A DNA stretch of 64,000 nt from Pochonia chlamydosporia 170 (GCF_001653235.2 NW_019154049.1:288859-352858), one strand, 5' to 3'; counted from the first letter of the stretch, positions 23,828-34,721 are shown. The notes: generated from the letters alone by a model not told the origin. Translations and numbers: made by a program.

Positions 23828-24843
23828 CTACAAGCGGTACGTTTGCCACATGCTATGCATACGATCGATCTGGCCCTTGGTGAATTCCGTACTGCATTCG
23901 CTAGAGCATCTTGTTAGCACATGACACGCCGTCTATGGCTAAACGGGTGCCAACTTACTCGCCATTATAGGCCATATAGTTATGAACGGGATCTATGCCC
24001 GGCTGGGGGCAAGTGTCTAAGCCCTCAGCAGTGCAGCCAATAAAGCGAGATGTATGAGCAGGTGTGTCGTCAACTTGATCGCCATCGCCATCGCATCCGC
24101 CCTGAAAAGTGTGAAGTAAGCCAAGCCAATGGCCGACCTCGTGGACGGCAATCTTGCCTTGGTTATTGGTAGCCATTGGACCGCCAGGAACCGTTCGGCT
24201 ATCGATGAAACATCCGTCCAAGACCAGTCCATCAGTCTGGTTTAGACCCCAGGGAGCGTTGCACATACCTCCTTTATTCTCGCCCAAATACTGTATAATA
24301 TAGAGGTTAAGAGCCGTCTTACTACCCTTGTGGAGCTTCTTCTTTAAATTTAACTCGTGTGTGGCAAAGTTCGCAAAGTCCCAGTTATCGTAGGATGTCT
24401 TATCAGTCTCCTTGAAAGTGAAGGATATGTTTGCAGGCTTGAAGCTATCGTTAAGCACTGCCACCTGGTTGCGAACAACTGTATCCTATGGAAGTAAGAC
24501 TACGTTAGCTCCGCTCTGTTCGAAGTATCCCATTGGCTTCAATACTAACATCAATAGAGTCAATCCCTACAACAGGGCCTTTAGCAGGCTTAATACCTGG
24601 AGTAGAAACGACGTGCACATAAACGTCGACGCTAATGGGGGCGATCTCAACCGGGACGCCATTGCGGCGGAAGACCTCTGCAGTAGGAGCAAACTCGCGG
24701 CGCAAACGGCCAACAGCCTCTTCTCCCTTGGTATACTTGGTGCCGCATACAAAGCCTTTCTCGCCCAGTTCGGCTGCCTGGACGCCGCAAGATAGTGCTG
24801 CGAAAGCCAGAAGGCTAATAAGAGTAGGCTTGCTAAAATTCAT
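23828..24843 (-). CDS. Secreted M43 (pappalysin-type) metalloprotease, Mep1-like
   Basis: Three exons are seen, with introns near 24497-24543 and around 23910-23965. The ATG at 24843 gives signal peptide MNFSKPTLISLLAFAALSCGVQA. The propeptide-like part precedes the catalytic domain with zinc motif HEVGHWLGLLHTF (HExxHxxGxxH) and the Met-turn HNYMAY about 60 residues later. Cysteine-containing loops (GGMCNAPWG, GGCDGDGDQVDD, GCTAEGLDTCPQPG) are typical of fungal extracellular metalloproteases such as Coccidioides Mep1. The last exon (DECSTEFTKGQIDRMHSMW) completes the fold and ends at 23828. All catalytic residues are intact. The product is expected to be secreted and to degrade external protein. 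Confidence 0.9.
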
Positions 24844-25939
24844 TGATATAGAGAGCAATGTAAACTCGTTGTAAAGATATTAAAGAATGGCAGAAGCTTA
24901 TATATCTCGATTGAGAACTAGTGTATGCTAGTACAGGAGGTAGTATTTATTGCAGTCTGTTAAGTATCTACAATCAAAGGTCGCAAGATGGTTTTATACT
25001 CGTGTTTAGATATTGTAGCCTAGACTACGGCTGAATACTTTAGGCATGCATAAAAATACCGGCTTCACATGACTATTTTGGTTACCCTTCCCATAACGCT
25101 GATTCTACGCTTGAAACACCAAGCATATTGCAGCCGGTAATGCAATTCCACCACCTCATAACGGCCCAGAGGAAAACTATCCCCCTTAAACTATCCCCCT
25201 TAAACGTATATCATAAGCATATATAGAACGTGTAACGCATTGTGGCCACGATCCTTAATGTATTTACTAAAATTTGGGAAACTAAAAATACTATATAATG
25301 ACAAAGCTGCTATGCAAGACTGCTGTCTTGTCTATGCAGCATTAATAACCCTTGTCCTCCTGCATCTTCGACACTAACCCCTGTATAATTTTTCCTGCGT
25401 AACCTAACCGAGTAGTTTCTAATAGGGGGACGGTATGGGGGAAGCGGTGCTAATAATAGTATATATATTATAGGCGAGCTAATATTAGGAAAATATGGTG
25501 GATACTATTAGCTAGAATTAAAGATACCTTATAATCTCTTACTATCTGGGACAAAATCTAGGTACTTTCTAGTCTCTACTTGTCGCCTTCATTACTACTC
25601 CTGACTAGCTACATATATGTTCCCCCTTGTCAGGTCACGCAGGAATAACTATACAGGGGTTGGACTATACACCGTCCAAGACATCAAGGATGCTCGTGCA
25701 CTGAGTCGCGGGACACGTTCATAATACCGGGATGGCCAAGCTTCGGAGTCAATCGGTTTGTATCGATTGTCACCTTCCATCGATCGATATCGATCGACGA
25801 TTAAATCGATCAATGTTAGTCCTCACTATCCCTATCTGCGTTGATCCTGCCTACCAGCTAAAGAACGTGCCTCTAGTTGTTCCCTTTAAGGAGACTAAGA
25901 GGAAGCGTAGGCTGATAAATACCAGCCTTACTCCAAGAA
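24844..25939. other. AT-rich accessory DNA without intact genes
   Basis: This stretch is visibly AT-rich with scattered stops in all frames and a short direct repeat of AACTATCCCCCTTA at about 25177-25204. A cluster of ATCGAT motifs lies at 25760-25815. It borders a dead hAT transposase and is probably transposon-derived. Confidence 0.45.
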
Positions 25940-26470
25940 CGAAGACACTAAGTCATGGCCACAACATGTCGTCGTAGGCGAGATCTAAGGGGCGCTAACA
26001 TTCTCCCGCAACTGCTGAAATCTCTCTTAGTTTCCGCAGAGAACGACGCGATAGTAAGAAAGTTCACAGCTATATAAGACAGCCGAGGAAAGCGCACAAT
26101 GATAACATCCCTCCACCAAGCAATTAAATTAGCTTTGTGTGCAAAATTGTCAACCGGCGGCTCTGATAGATACTGATCAAGCTCTTCCTCTGCTGGGAAT
26201 GCAGCAGGCTGTTTTGGTCGTTTACTTTGTCGCCCTTAAGAGTTAGGACATGTTAACGACCGGCCAAACACCAATTGGCGCTCAATATAGTCCAAGGCAC
26301 TATTGCTTCCAGCCTTAAAATCGGCACTCCAAGCTGCCCCATAAGCAATGTTTTTGTACTTCTCTTCCCAGACACTCATTAAGCTTCTTTTATACGCTTT
26401 CTTCCATTCTGACGTCTGACGAGACGGCAGCTGGTTCTAAAGCTGCTCAAGAACTTGCCATTTCTTGCAC
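25940..26470 (-). mobile_element. Degenerate hAT-family transposase (C-terminal part)
   Basis: The minus strand from about 26220 to 25962 is open and reads as a hAT C-terminal dimerisation domain: FPAEEELDQYLSEPPVDN, LIAWWRD, FPRLSYIAVNFLTIASFSAE and RRRHVVAM. The preceding part (26460-26230) continues in a compatible frame with WSADFKAGSNSALDYIERQ, but a stop lies between. The N-terminal zinc finger and catalytic residues are not recognisable; the right side is interrupted by the foldback element beginning near 26540. It is a non-autonomous remnant of a Restless-like hAT element. Confidence 0.75.
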
Positions 26471-26539
26471 GGGTGGAATACAACCGCTGCTACGTACATG
26501 TAGGCGGTAGAGGTCCTCCTAGACCCCAGGAGTGGGCTT

Positions 26540-27108
26540 CGCAGGGGCGTTGGTACGGCGCTGGCACCGTGCTAGCACCGTGCCCATATAGTACAGTGCC
26601 AGCATGGTTACAAAATCTGCCACGGTGCCATATCAGTGCCAATCTGGTGCCCAGAGGTGCCTAGAGGTGCTAAAGAGTGCCAAAGAGTGCCAAAGAGTGC
26701 CAAAGAGTGCTATAAGGTGTTAAGATTCCAAGGAACTATCTTTCAATATAAGGGTTAATTGCAAACAGTCTAGTAGAATTATTATGCTATAACTGCTATA
26801 GTATAGTAGTAATATAGATACACGTAAAAGCACATAAATATAAGATGCCTATTTAACTTCTATTATAATTTTCTCTTTTTCTTAGAAAGTTAATTAAAAA
26901 TATACTCTATTATAAAGAATAGAGGTGTCTTGTAGTATAGAGTAGTATATTCTTTTTTTGCAGCATGTGGAAGCTTTTAGCACTACTTTAGTACCTTCTG
27001 GCACCTTATAACACCGTGCTGGCATAATGCCTCTACCCTGCCTGCACTATTATGGCATAGTGCTAGCTCTTCCTACCGTGCTGCGGGTTGAGAGCGGTGC
27101 CCCCACTA
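26540..27108. mobile_element. Foldback (long inverted repeat) element made of GTGCC motifs
   Basis: The left arm (about 26545-26730) and right arm (about 26975-27105) are imperfect inverted copies. For instance GCTAGCACCGTGCC on the left matches GCTAGCACTATGCC in the reverse complement of the right, and AGGTGCTAAAGAGTGC matches AGGTACTAAAGTAGTGC. Between them lie about 240 bp of very AT-rich DNA without coding potential. The structure suits a MITE-like or foldback element inserted next to, or within, the hAT relic. No target duplication could be fixed by eye. Confidence 0.6.
26666..26711 (+). repeat. Tandem GTGCCAAAGA repeat
   Basis: About four consecutive copies of a ten-base unit, GTGCCAAAGA, with a degenerate GTGCTAAAGA copy before and a GTGCTATAAG copy after. 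It forms the inner end of the left foldback arm. Confidence 0.75.
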
Positions 27109-27852
27109 TGTTGGATTAGAATCACCAGACGGTGACACGGTCCCTGCGGGACTTACTACTGGGCAATGACATCAGGACCTGGGTTTGATTTTTCATTAAG
27201 ACTATGATTACGTGTAGCTCTAGGCCTGTATTCAAGTATTTAAGCCCCGGTCGAGACCCGCAGGTGCGCGATTGTTAATCGTGGCCTCTCGCGCATTGCA
27301 AGGACATGTCCTGGTTATGCAACGCCTCGGCACTTCTCGCAATTAACCTGATGCGTGGCGCAGGTAAAGCAAGTGCAATGGCCTCAGATTAGATATTGCT
27401 ACTGTATTAGTTGTGTTACAAGACTAAAAATAGCAGCTGCAAGCAGCTAGCTTTATAACTATAAGAAGCTCGTAGTTGGCCTCGCCAGATATTTCGATTC
27501 AAAAATCTATCTCACCGCCACCATAGCAAGCAACTCTGGTAGTTGTGATACCTACTCTTAACTGCACCCTAACTAGTTTGTTCTAAACCTCCGTCACAAC
27601 GATCATTTGTCGTTAGAATTGACATCGTCGGTTTTTTAGACTTGGACTTTTTCAACCATACCATTTCTCTGCCTCAAAGTGCGGATACGACTAGTGCAAA
27701 CAGTTTTAGCAAAAATATGTAAGTTAGGCTTAATTTCTTTCAGCTTCTCTCGCCATAACGTGATTGGGCGGTAATTGGTACTTACACTGTTGCCAAGTCT
27801 TTCTTTATACCTCTATCAGGAGCATGCTAACATCTCTAAAGTGATTTGAATC
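27109..27852. other. Intergenic/upstream region of the toxin-like gene
   Basis: No coding frame is supported. The last 150 bp before the ATG at 27853 contain pyrimidine-rich tracts (around 27733-27750 and 27800-27820) of the kind seen ahead of fungal genes, which suggests the downstream ORF may be expressed from a fungal-type promoter. Confidence 0.35.
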
Positions 27853-30168
27853 ATGTCTGAGGTTGCTGATCTGCGAATCGCCACCAAGCGGGTGTATCAT
27901 GACAACAACAAGCCGTACGGAGAGTCCGAAACTATAACTGTGTACATCTACAATGCCGGTCCCAATCGAGCAAAGACCCCCAGGGTTAGGGTTGGCTTCG
28001 GCTACTCTATGGACTACAGCGCCGTCATAACTACCCTTCGTCAGGCGCAAGTATGGCGTAAACCATCTGAAGCCATCAAAAATGGAACCCTCACTTGGAC
28101 TACCCTGTCCAATCCAACTAGTCTCGTTCAAGGGTGGGACATTGTGACCACTCTCTCTGATGTTCAGGCTGGGACACTCATGGAACTCAATCTGTCATTC
28201 CCCATGCTACACGAGACGTCCTATAAGGACTACTTACTGAAGGCATCGGTTGTCTCGCCCACCCTTGATCTACGTTTGCATAATAACTTCACGGCATATA
28301 TTATCACCCCCAATCATCACCACGATGGTCCGGATTATTGGAACACCCCCGGTGACCTCGCTAGTCTGGACTTTGAGGGGCTGACAAGCGCCTTGCCAAT
28401 CTCACGGGCTGATTTGAGGATTGCTTCCACCCGAGCCACCTACAACAACAACTTGCCGCATGGGCAGAGTGAGACGTTGACGTTCCTCGTCTTCAACGAT
28501 GGACCGACTATTGCCACCCAGCCCGTCCTTACCGCAGGCTACACAACGTCGATGGACTACAACAACGTGTCCTGTAGCTGTGAACAGGTGTGGGTGCCTG
28601 AAGGGGCCAACCCTTCGTCGGATCTCGATAACTATGCTTGGAAGTCTGTTGATGGTGTTACTTGGCGTACTGACGGATGGAACGTCATCTGCAGTCTTCC
28701 CAATATCCCACCCACCGTGTTGTATCGTGTGAAAATCACTTTCCCGATGAACCATGAGACTACATACAAGGACTATACTGCCACTGCGTCGATCTCGTCC
28801 CAAGCTACAGAGGTCAATGCAAATAGCAGTTCAACGACATACGTGATCACCCCAAATCACCAAAACGATAATAATGCATACTGGCAGACCAAAGGGAATA
28901 TTGCCCAGCTAGATGGCCCCTCCCTAACTCCATTTGCAAATCGAGCACCATTGACGGGCTGGCTTCTAGATACCCCGATTATCGTGTCAGATAGTAAAGG
29001 CCGTGCGCAAATCCCTTTGACCGAGTTGGAGGGGTGGATTAGTGAAAAGGAGAAGCAGATCGTTAGCTACAACATTAGAGACAAAACTTTGAAGCCCAAA
29101 GTTGCCACCAAGGTCGAATATGGGACTTCTTCAGATATCACTGTCTTGTCGTTCTCAGCAGATGGCAAGACTCAACTATCCTACAGTGCTCACCCAGACA
29201 CGCTGCTGTATTTGAATCCCACAAAGATTACAGCTGGGCAAGATGAGGTCCGCCTTGCCTACTGGATTCCGGTGCGAATGCTTTGGGTGGGTGCAGCAGT
29301 CAGTGGGATGAGTCCTGGTGGTGGTATGACAGTTGCCTACGTGACGAATATACAGCATGTCGCAGAAGGAGAGTATCGAAGTGCCGAGCCTCAGATGGTC
29401 AGCCAAAGTCATAGCTACGTGGTCGGGACATTAGGCTCAGGAGGCGTGCTCACTCACAACCCAAAGAATGGCCCGGGACCTGCAAATGTGCCAGCCATGC
29501 TAGCATATGCTGCTCGTATTGCAAACAACTTGGTAGCAACGACAACACCACCGCCTGGCCTTCCGAATCCTCCACACGGATACACTCTACGTCATCGGCG
29601 TCCTACAGATCGTGCTCCGCCATCTGCACCTGCGCCGCCAATTCTGCCTCCGGATGTACCCCGACGTGATGAACACGGAAACTGGTTAATCTACCTATAT
29701 GAGGAAGACAGCCCAGCTGCAGTGGAGAATGCTCGTTTCGCGGTTGAGGAGGGAGGGCAACCTTGGCGTCTCACCTATGATCCTGCAGGTGCACACGCTC
29801 GACGATCACAATCCACAGGCCCTCATCAGTCACAGAGGGAGCTTCTGCAACTCACAACCGAGGAGCTCACGGGGCGCTCTGGAACGGGCCAGCTCGACCG
29901 CGATGAGTATCCGCCTGCTATCGCGGCTGAAGGTGGAAGAGGGGCAATTGTCACCTACATTGAAGCTGGCGATAATCGTAGAGCTGGCAGCTTGATGGGA
30001 CAGCAGTTCACCAACTACCGAATGAACCCGCAGCCTGACGGTCATGCACCGCTCCAGTCCGGTGATACATTCCGATTTGCTATTATCCACGAGAACATGG
30101 CTTCCGTTGAATATCTTGGAGATGATTCTGTGGATGCCTCACAGCTGGAACAACCACCAATCGAATAA
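27853..30168 (+). CDS. Polymorphic-toxin-like protein: tandem repeats, Hint-like module, NucA/NucB-type nuclease
   Basis: This single uninterrupted frame of 771 codons has a layout usual in bacterial secreted toxins, not in fungi. Residues 4-175 and 184-355 are two copies of a beta-rich module, each opening with ADLRIA and closing with a Y-[IV]-ITPNH element. Residues about 365-536 look like a Hint self-splicing/cleaving module: LLDTPIIV near the start, the block-B-like YSAHPDT at about 441-447 and the ending GVLTHN. Cysteine expected at the first position is absent. A proline-rich linker (about 560-605) leads to a terminal domain with DRDEYPPAIAAEGG at about 681 and N/G residues downstream, the NucA/NucB DNase signature. 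No signal peptide is seen. Activity, targets and expression are unknown; I infer horizontal origin from the architecture and lack of introns. Confidence 0.7.
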   Translation: MSEVADLRIATKRVYHDNNKPYGESETITVYIYNAGPNRAKTPRVRVGFGYSMDYSAVITTLRQAQVWRKPSEAIKNGTLTWTTLSNPTSLVQGWDIVTTLSDVQAGTLMELNLSFPMLHETSYKDYLLKASVVSPTLDLRLHNNFTAYIITPNHHHDGPDYWNTPGDLASLDFEGLTSALPISRADLRIASTRATYNNNLPHGQSETLTFLVFNDGPTIATQPVLTAGYTTSMDYNNVSCSCEQVWVPEGANPSSDLDNYAWKSVDGVTWRTDGWNVICSLPNIPPTVLYRVKITFPMNHETTYKDYTATASISSQATEVNANSSSTTYVITPNHQNDNNAYWQTKGNIAQLDGPSLTPFANRAPLTGWLLDTPIIVSDSKGRAQIPLTELEGWISEKEKQIVSYNIRDKTLKPKVATKVEYGTSSDITVLSFSADGKTQLSYSAHPDTLLYLNPTKITAGQDEVRLAYWIPVRMLWVGAAVSGMSPGGGMTVAYVTNIQHVAEGEYRSAEPQMVSQSHSYVVGTLGSGGVLTHNPKNGPGPANVPAMLAYAARIANNLVATTTPPPGLPNPPHGYTLRHRRPTDRAPPSAPAPPILPPDVPRRDEHGNWLIYLYEEDSPAAVENARFAVEEGGQPWRLTYDPAGAHARRSQSTGPHQSQRELLQLTTEELTGRSGTGQLDRDEYPPAIAAEGGRGAIVTYIEAGDNRRAGSLMGQQFTNYRMNPQPDGHAPLQSGDTFRFAIIHENMASVEYLGDDSVDASQLEQPPIE

Positions 30169-30523
30169 AAGGCTAGGCAGCTTTAAGATGAGTTCTAGCC
30201 TTTCTATAGCGTTTGGTACTTATTTATTATTATTATCTTCTAAGAAAGCTAGAAGTGTGGTACGGGCTAACATTGAACTCTTAAAAGCTTATTTAACGTG
30301 GAGTGAGACGTATGTAGCCGATGCAAACGCAAGTCAAGCTGGAAAATGATAAGAACTTCATGCTCTATTGCTAAAACCTGCTACGAGTGGTGTTGACGCG
30401 CCTCATCTAGGAATCCGTTCCGCGTATCTTAATAGAAGTAACACTTTAAAATTACCGGTGTCACCAGAATCACCAGTATCTAGAGTAAAATTTTAACCAG
30501 CCTTCGTTTCCGCCCCTTTGTAA
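30169..30523. other. AT-rich spacer downstream of the toxin-like gene
   Basis: No supportable gene. It separates the toxin-like ORF from the trypsin relic. Confidence 0.4.
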
Positions 30524-30915
30524 CCCAACTTTGATTTCCCGACTCTTGAACATGATATCGGCCTCTTCAAGTTAGCCTCTCCCGTTGAGAGGAGCTCGAC
30601 GATCGACTACGCAAAGCTGCCGAAACAAGGGTCAGATCCCGTGGGTCAGTCGATGGCTGCTGTTGCTGGTTGGTAAGTATTTTGAGAGGACGTGTACGCT
30701 TTCTTTACCATATAGCATATGAGGCTTACTCTGAATATAGGGGTCTTTTAAAGGAAGATGGCCCATTGCCTGCAGAATTACATAAGGTCTCAATTCCAAT
30801 TGTAGATCGCCAGACTTGCCGAATTGCATTTCAAGCTGTCCAGCCTCCTGTAGAAATAACTAACGCACTGGGCCAAAAGTGGATGGGCGTACTCTTCACA
30901 TCAGATTGGGTGTAA
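30524..30915 (+). pseudogene. Truncated trypsin-like serine protease
   Basis: From 30524 the frame reads PNFDFPTLEHDIGLFKLASP, including the catalytic-Asp motif HDIGL, on to SMAAVAGW. An intron with perfect GTAAGT donor (30673-30740) joins in frame to GLLKEDGPLPAELHKVSIPI and VDRQTCR, then VQPPVEITNAL. The first half with the catalytic histidine is missing (a TAA lies directly upstream) and so is the GDSGGP part with the catalytic serine. It is therefore the middle third of a trypsin gene, flanked by mobile DNA on both sides. Confidence 0.75.
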
Positions 30916-32212
30916 CTTGCCCCTAGAATCTGCCATCGTAGTAGACTACGTCGCCGGATAACGTCCGCGATCGAGTCGCAACGCTTTTGTCTTATTTACA
31001 CCTGCGCTTTAGTCTTTCCTTTATAAAACAGAGATTTTGGCCATTACCTCTAACTCTTACGCGGCTAGACTTTCCAATATGCTCTGACGTAGTAGCTGCC
31101 AGGTGATTAAGAGTGTAGTTATCGCCGTGATTAGACAGAAACTATTATCCCGTCCCTTGTAGCCTTCCAACAATAAGGCTAACCGCCAGTGTGATGTCTC
31201 GGCTGTACTCTATCGTGTAAGTCTAGAAAAATAGTAGTTTAGCCGTTATTAATTCACACTGCGTAATATTACAAGGTAGTCCAAGGTAGTCCAAGCATGA
31301 CCACTTGCTAAACGAAAACGGAATTCTTAAGCTTACAAACAGGATGTAATGGCTCACAGAATTAGGGGTGCTTCAGAAAATAGAATATCTTGCTGCAACT
31401 GTATCTACATCCGATATCACATTCGTCAAGGCGTCAAGGTTTTGGGCCCCTGAGCGAATGTAGCTCTCTAAGAATACATAGCACTTGAGGCACATCAGCG
31501 CACTGCACTTCTAGAATGGTGCGCCATTCTAACGGCGAATTAGTTGAGTTGTCGATGAGAGAACGAAGTTGGGCTCGAAGGGTTCACATCAATTCACATT
31601 TCATGCTGTCCTGCTGATGCTGGAGACTACCTCGATAATCACAAAGAATGTCTAAACCATTTGATATATTCGTGAAGCCCGTAGCAACCCATCGTTTAAT
31701 TGTTGTGCTGCTCAGAACACCACAAAATTTGACATTCGCAAATTTGAAAATATCGATGTAAATACAGACAGAATCCGGGAGGCGCTGTTCTCCCCACCGA
31801 ATCTGGCGGGAACTGCCGCCGCTTTTGGCGGCTTCGACAGTGAGAGGGCAATCACACAACGCAAGTACAGTGTACATTGAGCCAGGAACAAGCAGCGGCC
31901 GGGTCGCTCAGCCAACTTGATTCAGCAGCCCCACTACGGCTTGTGTCCTTCGCCAAGCACATGACTGTTCAGTGGCCTGCGGTCCTGACCAAGTTCCCGA
32001 GCCTGGTTTCCAAAATCTCGTTTCGTAAATCTGGTTTACGTGAGTCCGTTTTCCGACACCACCAAAGCTGACGACCATGCCAGATCCCTGAGCAGCGCCT
32101 GAGCAGCGCATAGCGATGTGTCATTGTTTAAAATGGCGGTCTTCACTCGACCTTGCTGGTCACCACCTCCATCTCTCTTCATATCTCTAGACTGGCGCCC
32201 TGGTGAATTATT
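30916..32212. other. Gene-poor interval upstream of the recombinase
   Basis: No coding frame has recognisable motifs. If the recombinase at 32213 is the first gene of a mobile element, the left end of that element should be somewhere in this interval. No inverted repeat or direct repeat could be established by eye. Confidence 0.4.
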
Positions 32213-34721
32213 ATGGCACCCCGACTCTCCCGGAAGACAGCGTACACAACAAATCATGACGATTTCATTCAACAGTTTACTCAACGTGAGAATGAGAAGC
32301 GACGCATCAACAAACCCAAACCACGCAGTGCAAAGGAACGAGCTGCTCTTCGGGAGAAGCTAAAGGACTTACAGTTCTTACTACCTGACCACGCTGACGG
32401 AACGAAGATCAACATCGCAGGCATACTCAAAAAATGGAAAATGTACGTATGTTGTCCCTGATGCAGCGCATGTATCATGCTAACGAGGGTTAGTTACTGT
32501 CATGCGGCCGAACTAGGTGACTGGAAAGAATCAATAAAGAAACTCAGTCGGCCTGTAGCTCAGGATTTCCTTGATCATCTGTGCGAGAGGTGGAAAATCA
32601 CATCCTGGAGCACATCGTGGATATACTGGCGACAGTTCAAACAACTCTTTACGAGTGTCACAGGCCAATTCTTTAACAGAAATGACAACAACGAAGTGCG
32701 AAAAGTACGTCTTTGCTTTGAAACAATCTTGGACTGGTACAATCCCTGCTAACATGATGATGAAGTGGCACGACACAGTTTTAGTTACTAGATGGGGTTT
32801 GCGCCCACCGAACGTTGACGGCAAGCCCGTCCTTGGTACCGATGACTTGCTAGCGCTTCAAACTTTCAACCTAGCTTACGATGATACCGTCTTTCCTTCC
32901 GAGCGACATAGAGTTCAGTTGTTGGGCTGCTACCTTTTGCTTGCATTTACTGGTGTCCGACCTGGAGAGATCGTAGATAATGAGAAAAGGAAGCCAAAGG
33001 ATGGCTCGTGGCAAGACATCTACGGCCGAAAGACAGTTGCGACTGAGGACTCAGATGATAGCAATAAGGATCTAGATGAAGCTGACCGTTTCCTCGAAGA
33101 AATGCTTTCTCAGGAAACAGAGCATCGTGGCCGGCCCAAAGCACTTTGTTACGAGGATATTTTCCTGTCGATTGTACGACATCCCGAAACTGGGAAGGAC
33201 GTTCCGACCATGTCAATCAAATTTATACATCATAAAGGTGAGGACCGAAAACCTAAACCGTACGTATTTGCTCGCCTTTCTTTTCGTGCCTGCAGCACAC
33301 AATTGATGTTTCGCAGAACTATCTTCCTCTTCACCGGAACAAGAAGACTTATGTTTTGCATCGTAACTATTATAATCAGCCTTGCTATTAGCGATGAGGC
33401 ATTTGACGCTCCGAGTTTGAAGAGCGTTGCAGATGTATTCAAAATCCGCAACAGAGGCCCAGAACAATGCCAGCAGCTTCGATGGAAGCAAAAGTGGCTG
33501 AAACGACCGATTTTCCGTGGGTTTGAAGGCTCTGCCGTCTCTCCTGACAAGGCTCTTCCTTACGACAAGCTGAATGACGACATGCAGCGCCAAACACTAG
33601 ATGCCGGATTCGAGCAGGCTTTTGGGCCAAGGGCATTCCGCAGAGGGGCTGCAAATAAAGCTAACGGTATGTATAGTACTCTGCAGCCGAATCCAGAATC
33701 GTTTTAATTGTCATCATCAACAGGCAGGGCATCGGATGCTGTTCGCGATCAGATGATGCGGCATGACCCTAAATGGGCAACTTTCAATAGCGCATACATC
33801 AATGAGAAGGTTCAGTTCCATCTCGAGAGGGTTGTTGCTGACGAGCCGACCGAAGACTGCCTCATTGATTTGTTCACGCATATGAGCATGACCCGGGATC
33901 CACGAGCCAGTCAGAATATGGTGCCTGCAGAGGTGTTAAGGAAGTTGCCGCCGGACCCGGAAATTGCACAACTTGAGGACCGCAGAGATCAACTCAAGAA
34001 AGGACGATATCGAATCCAAGGTAACGAACACGAGGATCAGATACGAGAACTCACGAAGATGATCCGTACGAAGCGGACACAACGAGAGAAAACACTCCGA
34101 AAACAGTATCGACAATACTACTTTTACAACCGTCCCACTTGGGAGATAGAACGGCAACTCGCAGGCGAAAGCGACGACGAGGCGGAGGTTGTTCTTTCAG
34201 AGCCAGCTATTGACCTTTACATACCCGAGCGAGCTCGGCTCGCTAAGCTCCTCTGCCACCAGCGGCCAGACAAGCAGAGCTATGAAGAATACTGTAAACT
34301 TCGCATTGAAGTTGCGGAGTTAATGGTCGCATTGAGCAGCAAAAGGGAAACTATTAAACGCAAGAGAGTCCACAAAGTCTCAGATGTCGATGCTATGAGT
34401 TGGAATTTTACCGATGTTCACATAAAGGAGGAGTCACCAGAGCCGGATAGATTTCCCCTTCTGATGTTGAAAACGCAGTGCCCGCGGTGCATCGGTGACA
34501 ACGCGCTGTCTATTGGGGAGAGGACTTTCTCCTATTGCCGCCCTGCGGTGATGAACGATCATTTTGACCGCGAACATCTGGATACTATGAAGAGATCTGA
34601 CATCATCGTGTGCAACCACCCGAAATGCAGGGATGCTGATCTGAAGTTGACAAGCTTAGACCATTTCCGGAACCATGTTGCCCGTGTTCATGGCGTCAAC
34701 CTCAGAGCCTCACGGCCGTAG
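32213..34721 (+). CDS. DUF3435 tyrosine recombinase (Starship captain-type) with C-terminal zinc finger
   Basis: Five exons (32213-32442, 32494-32704, 32766-33259, 33317-33666, 33724-34721) give 760 residues. The tyrosine-recombinase residues appear present: Arg212 in FTGVRPGE, Arg420 in FRRGAANKANG, His442 in MRHD and a nucleophile Tyr453 in FNSAYINEKV. The DUF3435 context is clear (LFTGTRRLMFCIVTIIIS followed by SDEAFD-type sequence). Residues beyond 500 are charged coiled coil, then a C-terminal CX2C...H-type finger: CPRCIGDNALSIGERTFSYC, DHFDREH, CNHPKC, HFRNHVARVHGV. DUF3435 proteins mobilise giant Starship elements by site-specific integration; related 'FluG-domain' DUF3435 proteins with this finger are abundant in fungi and not all are proven captains. 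A broken duplicate of the finger lies at 55 kb. Confidence 0.85.
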
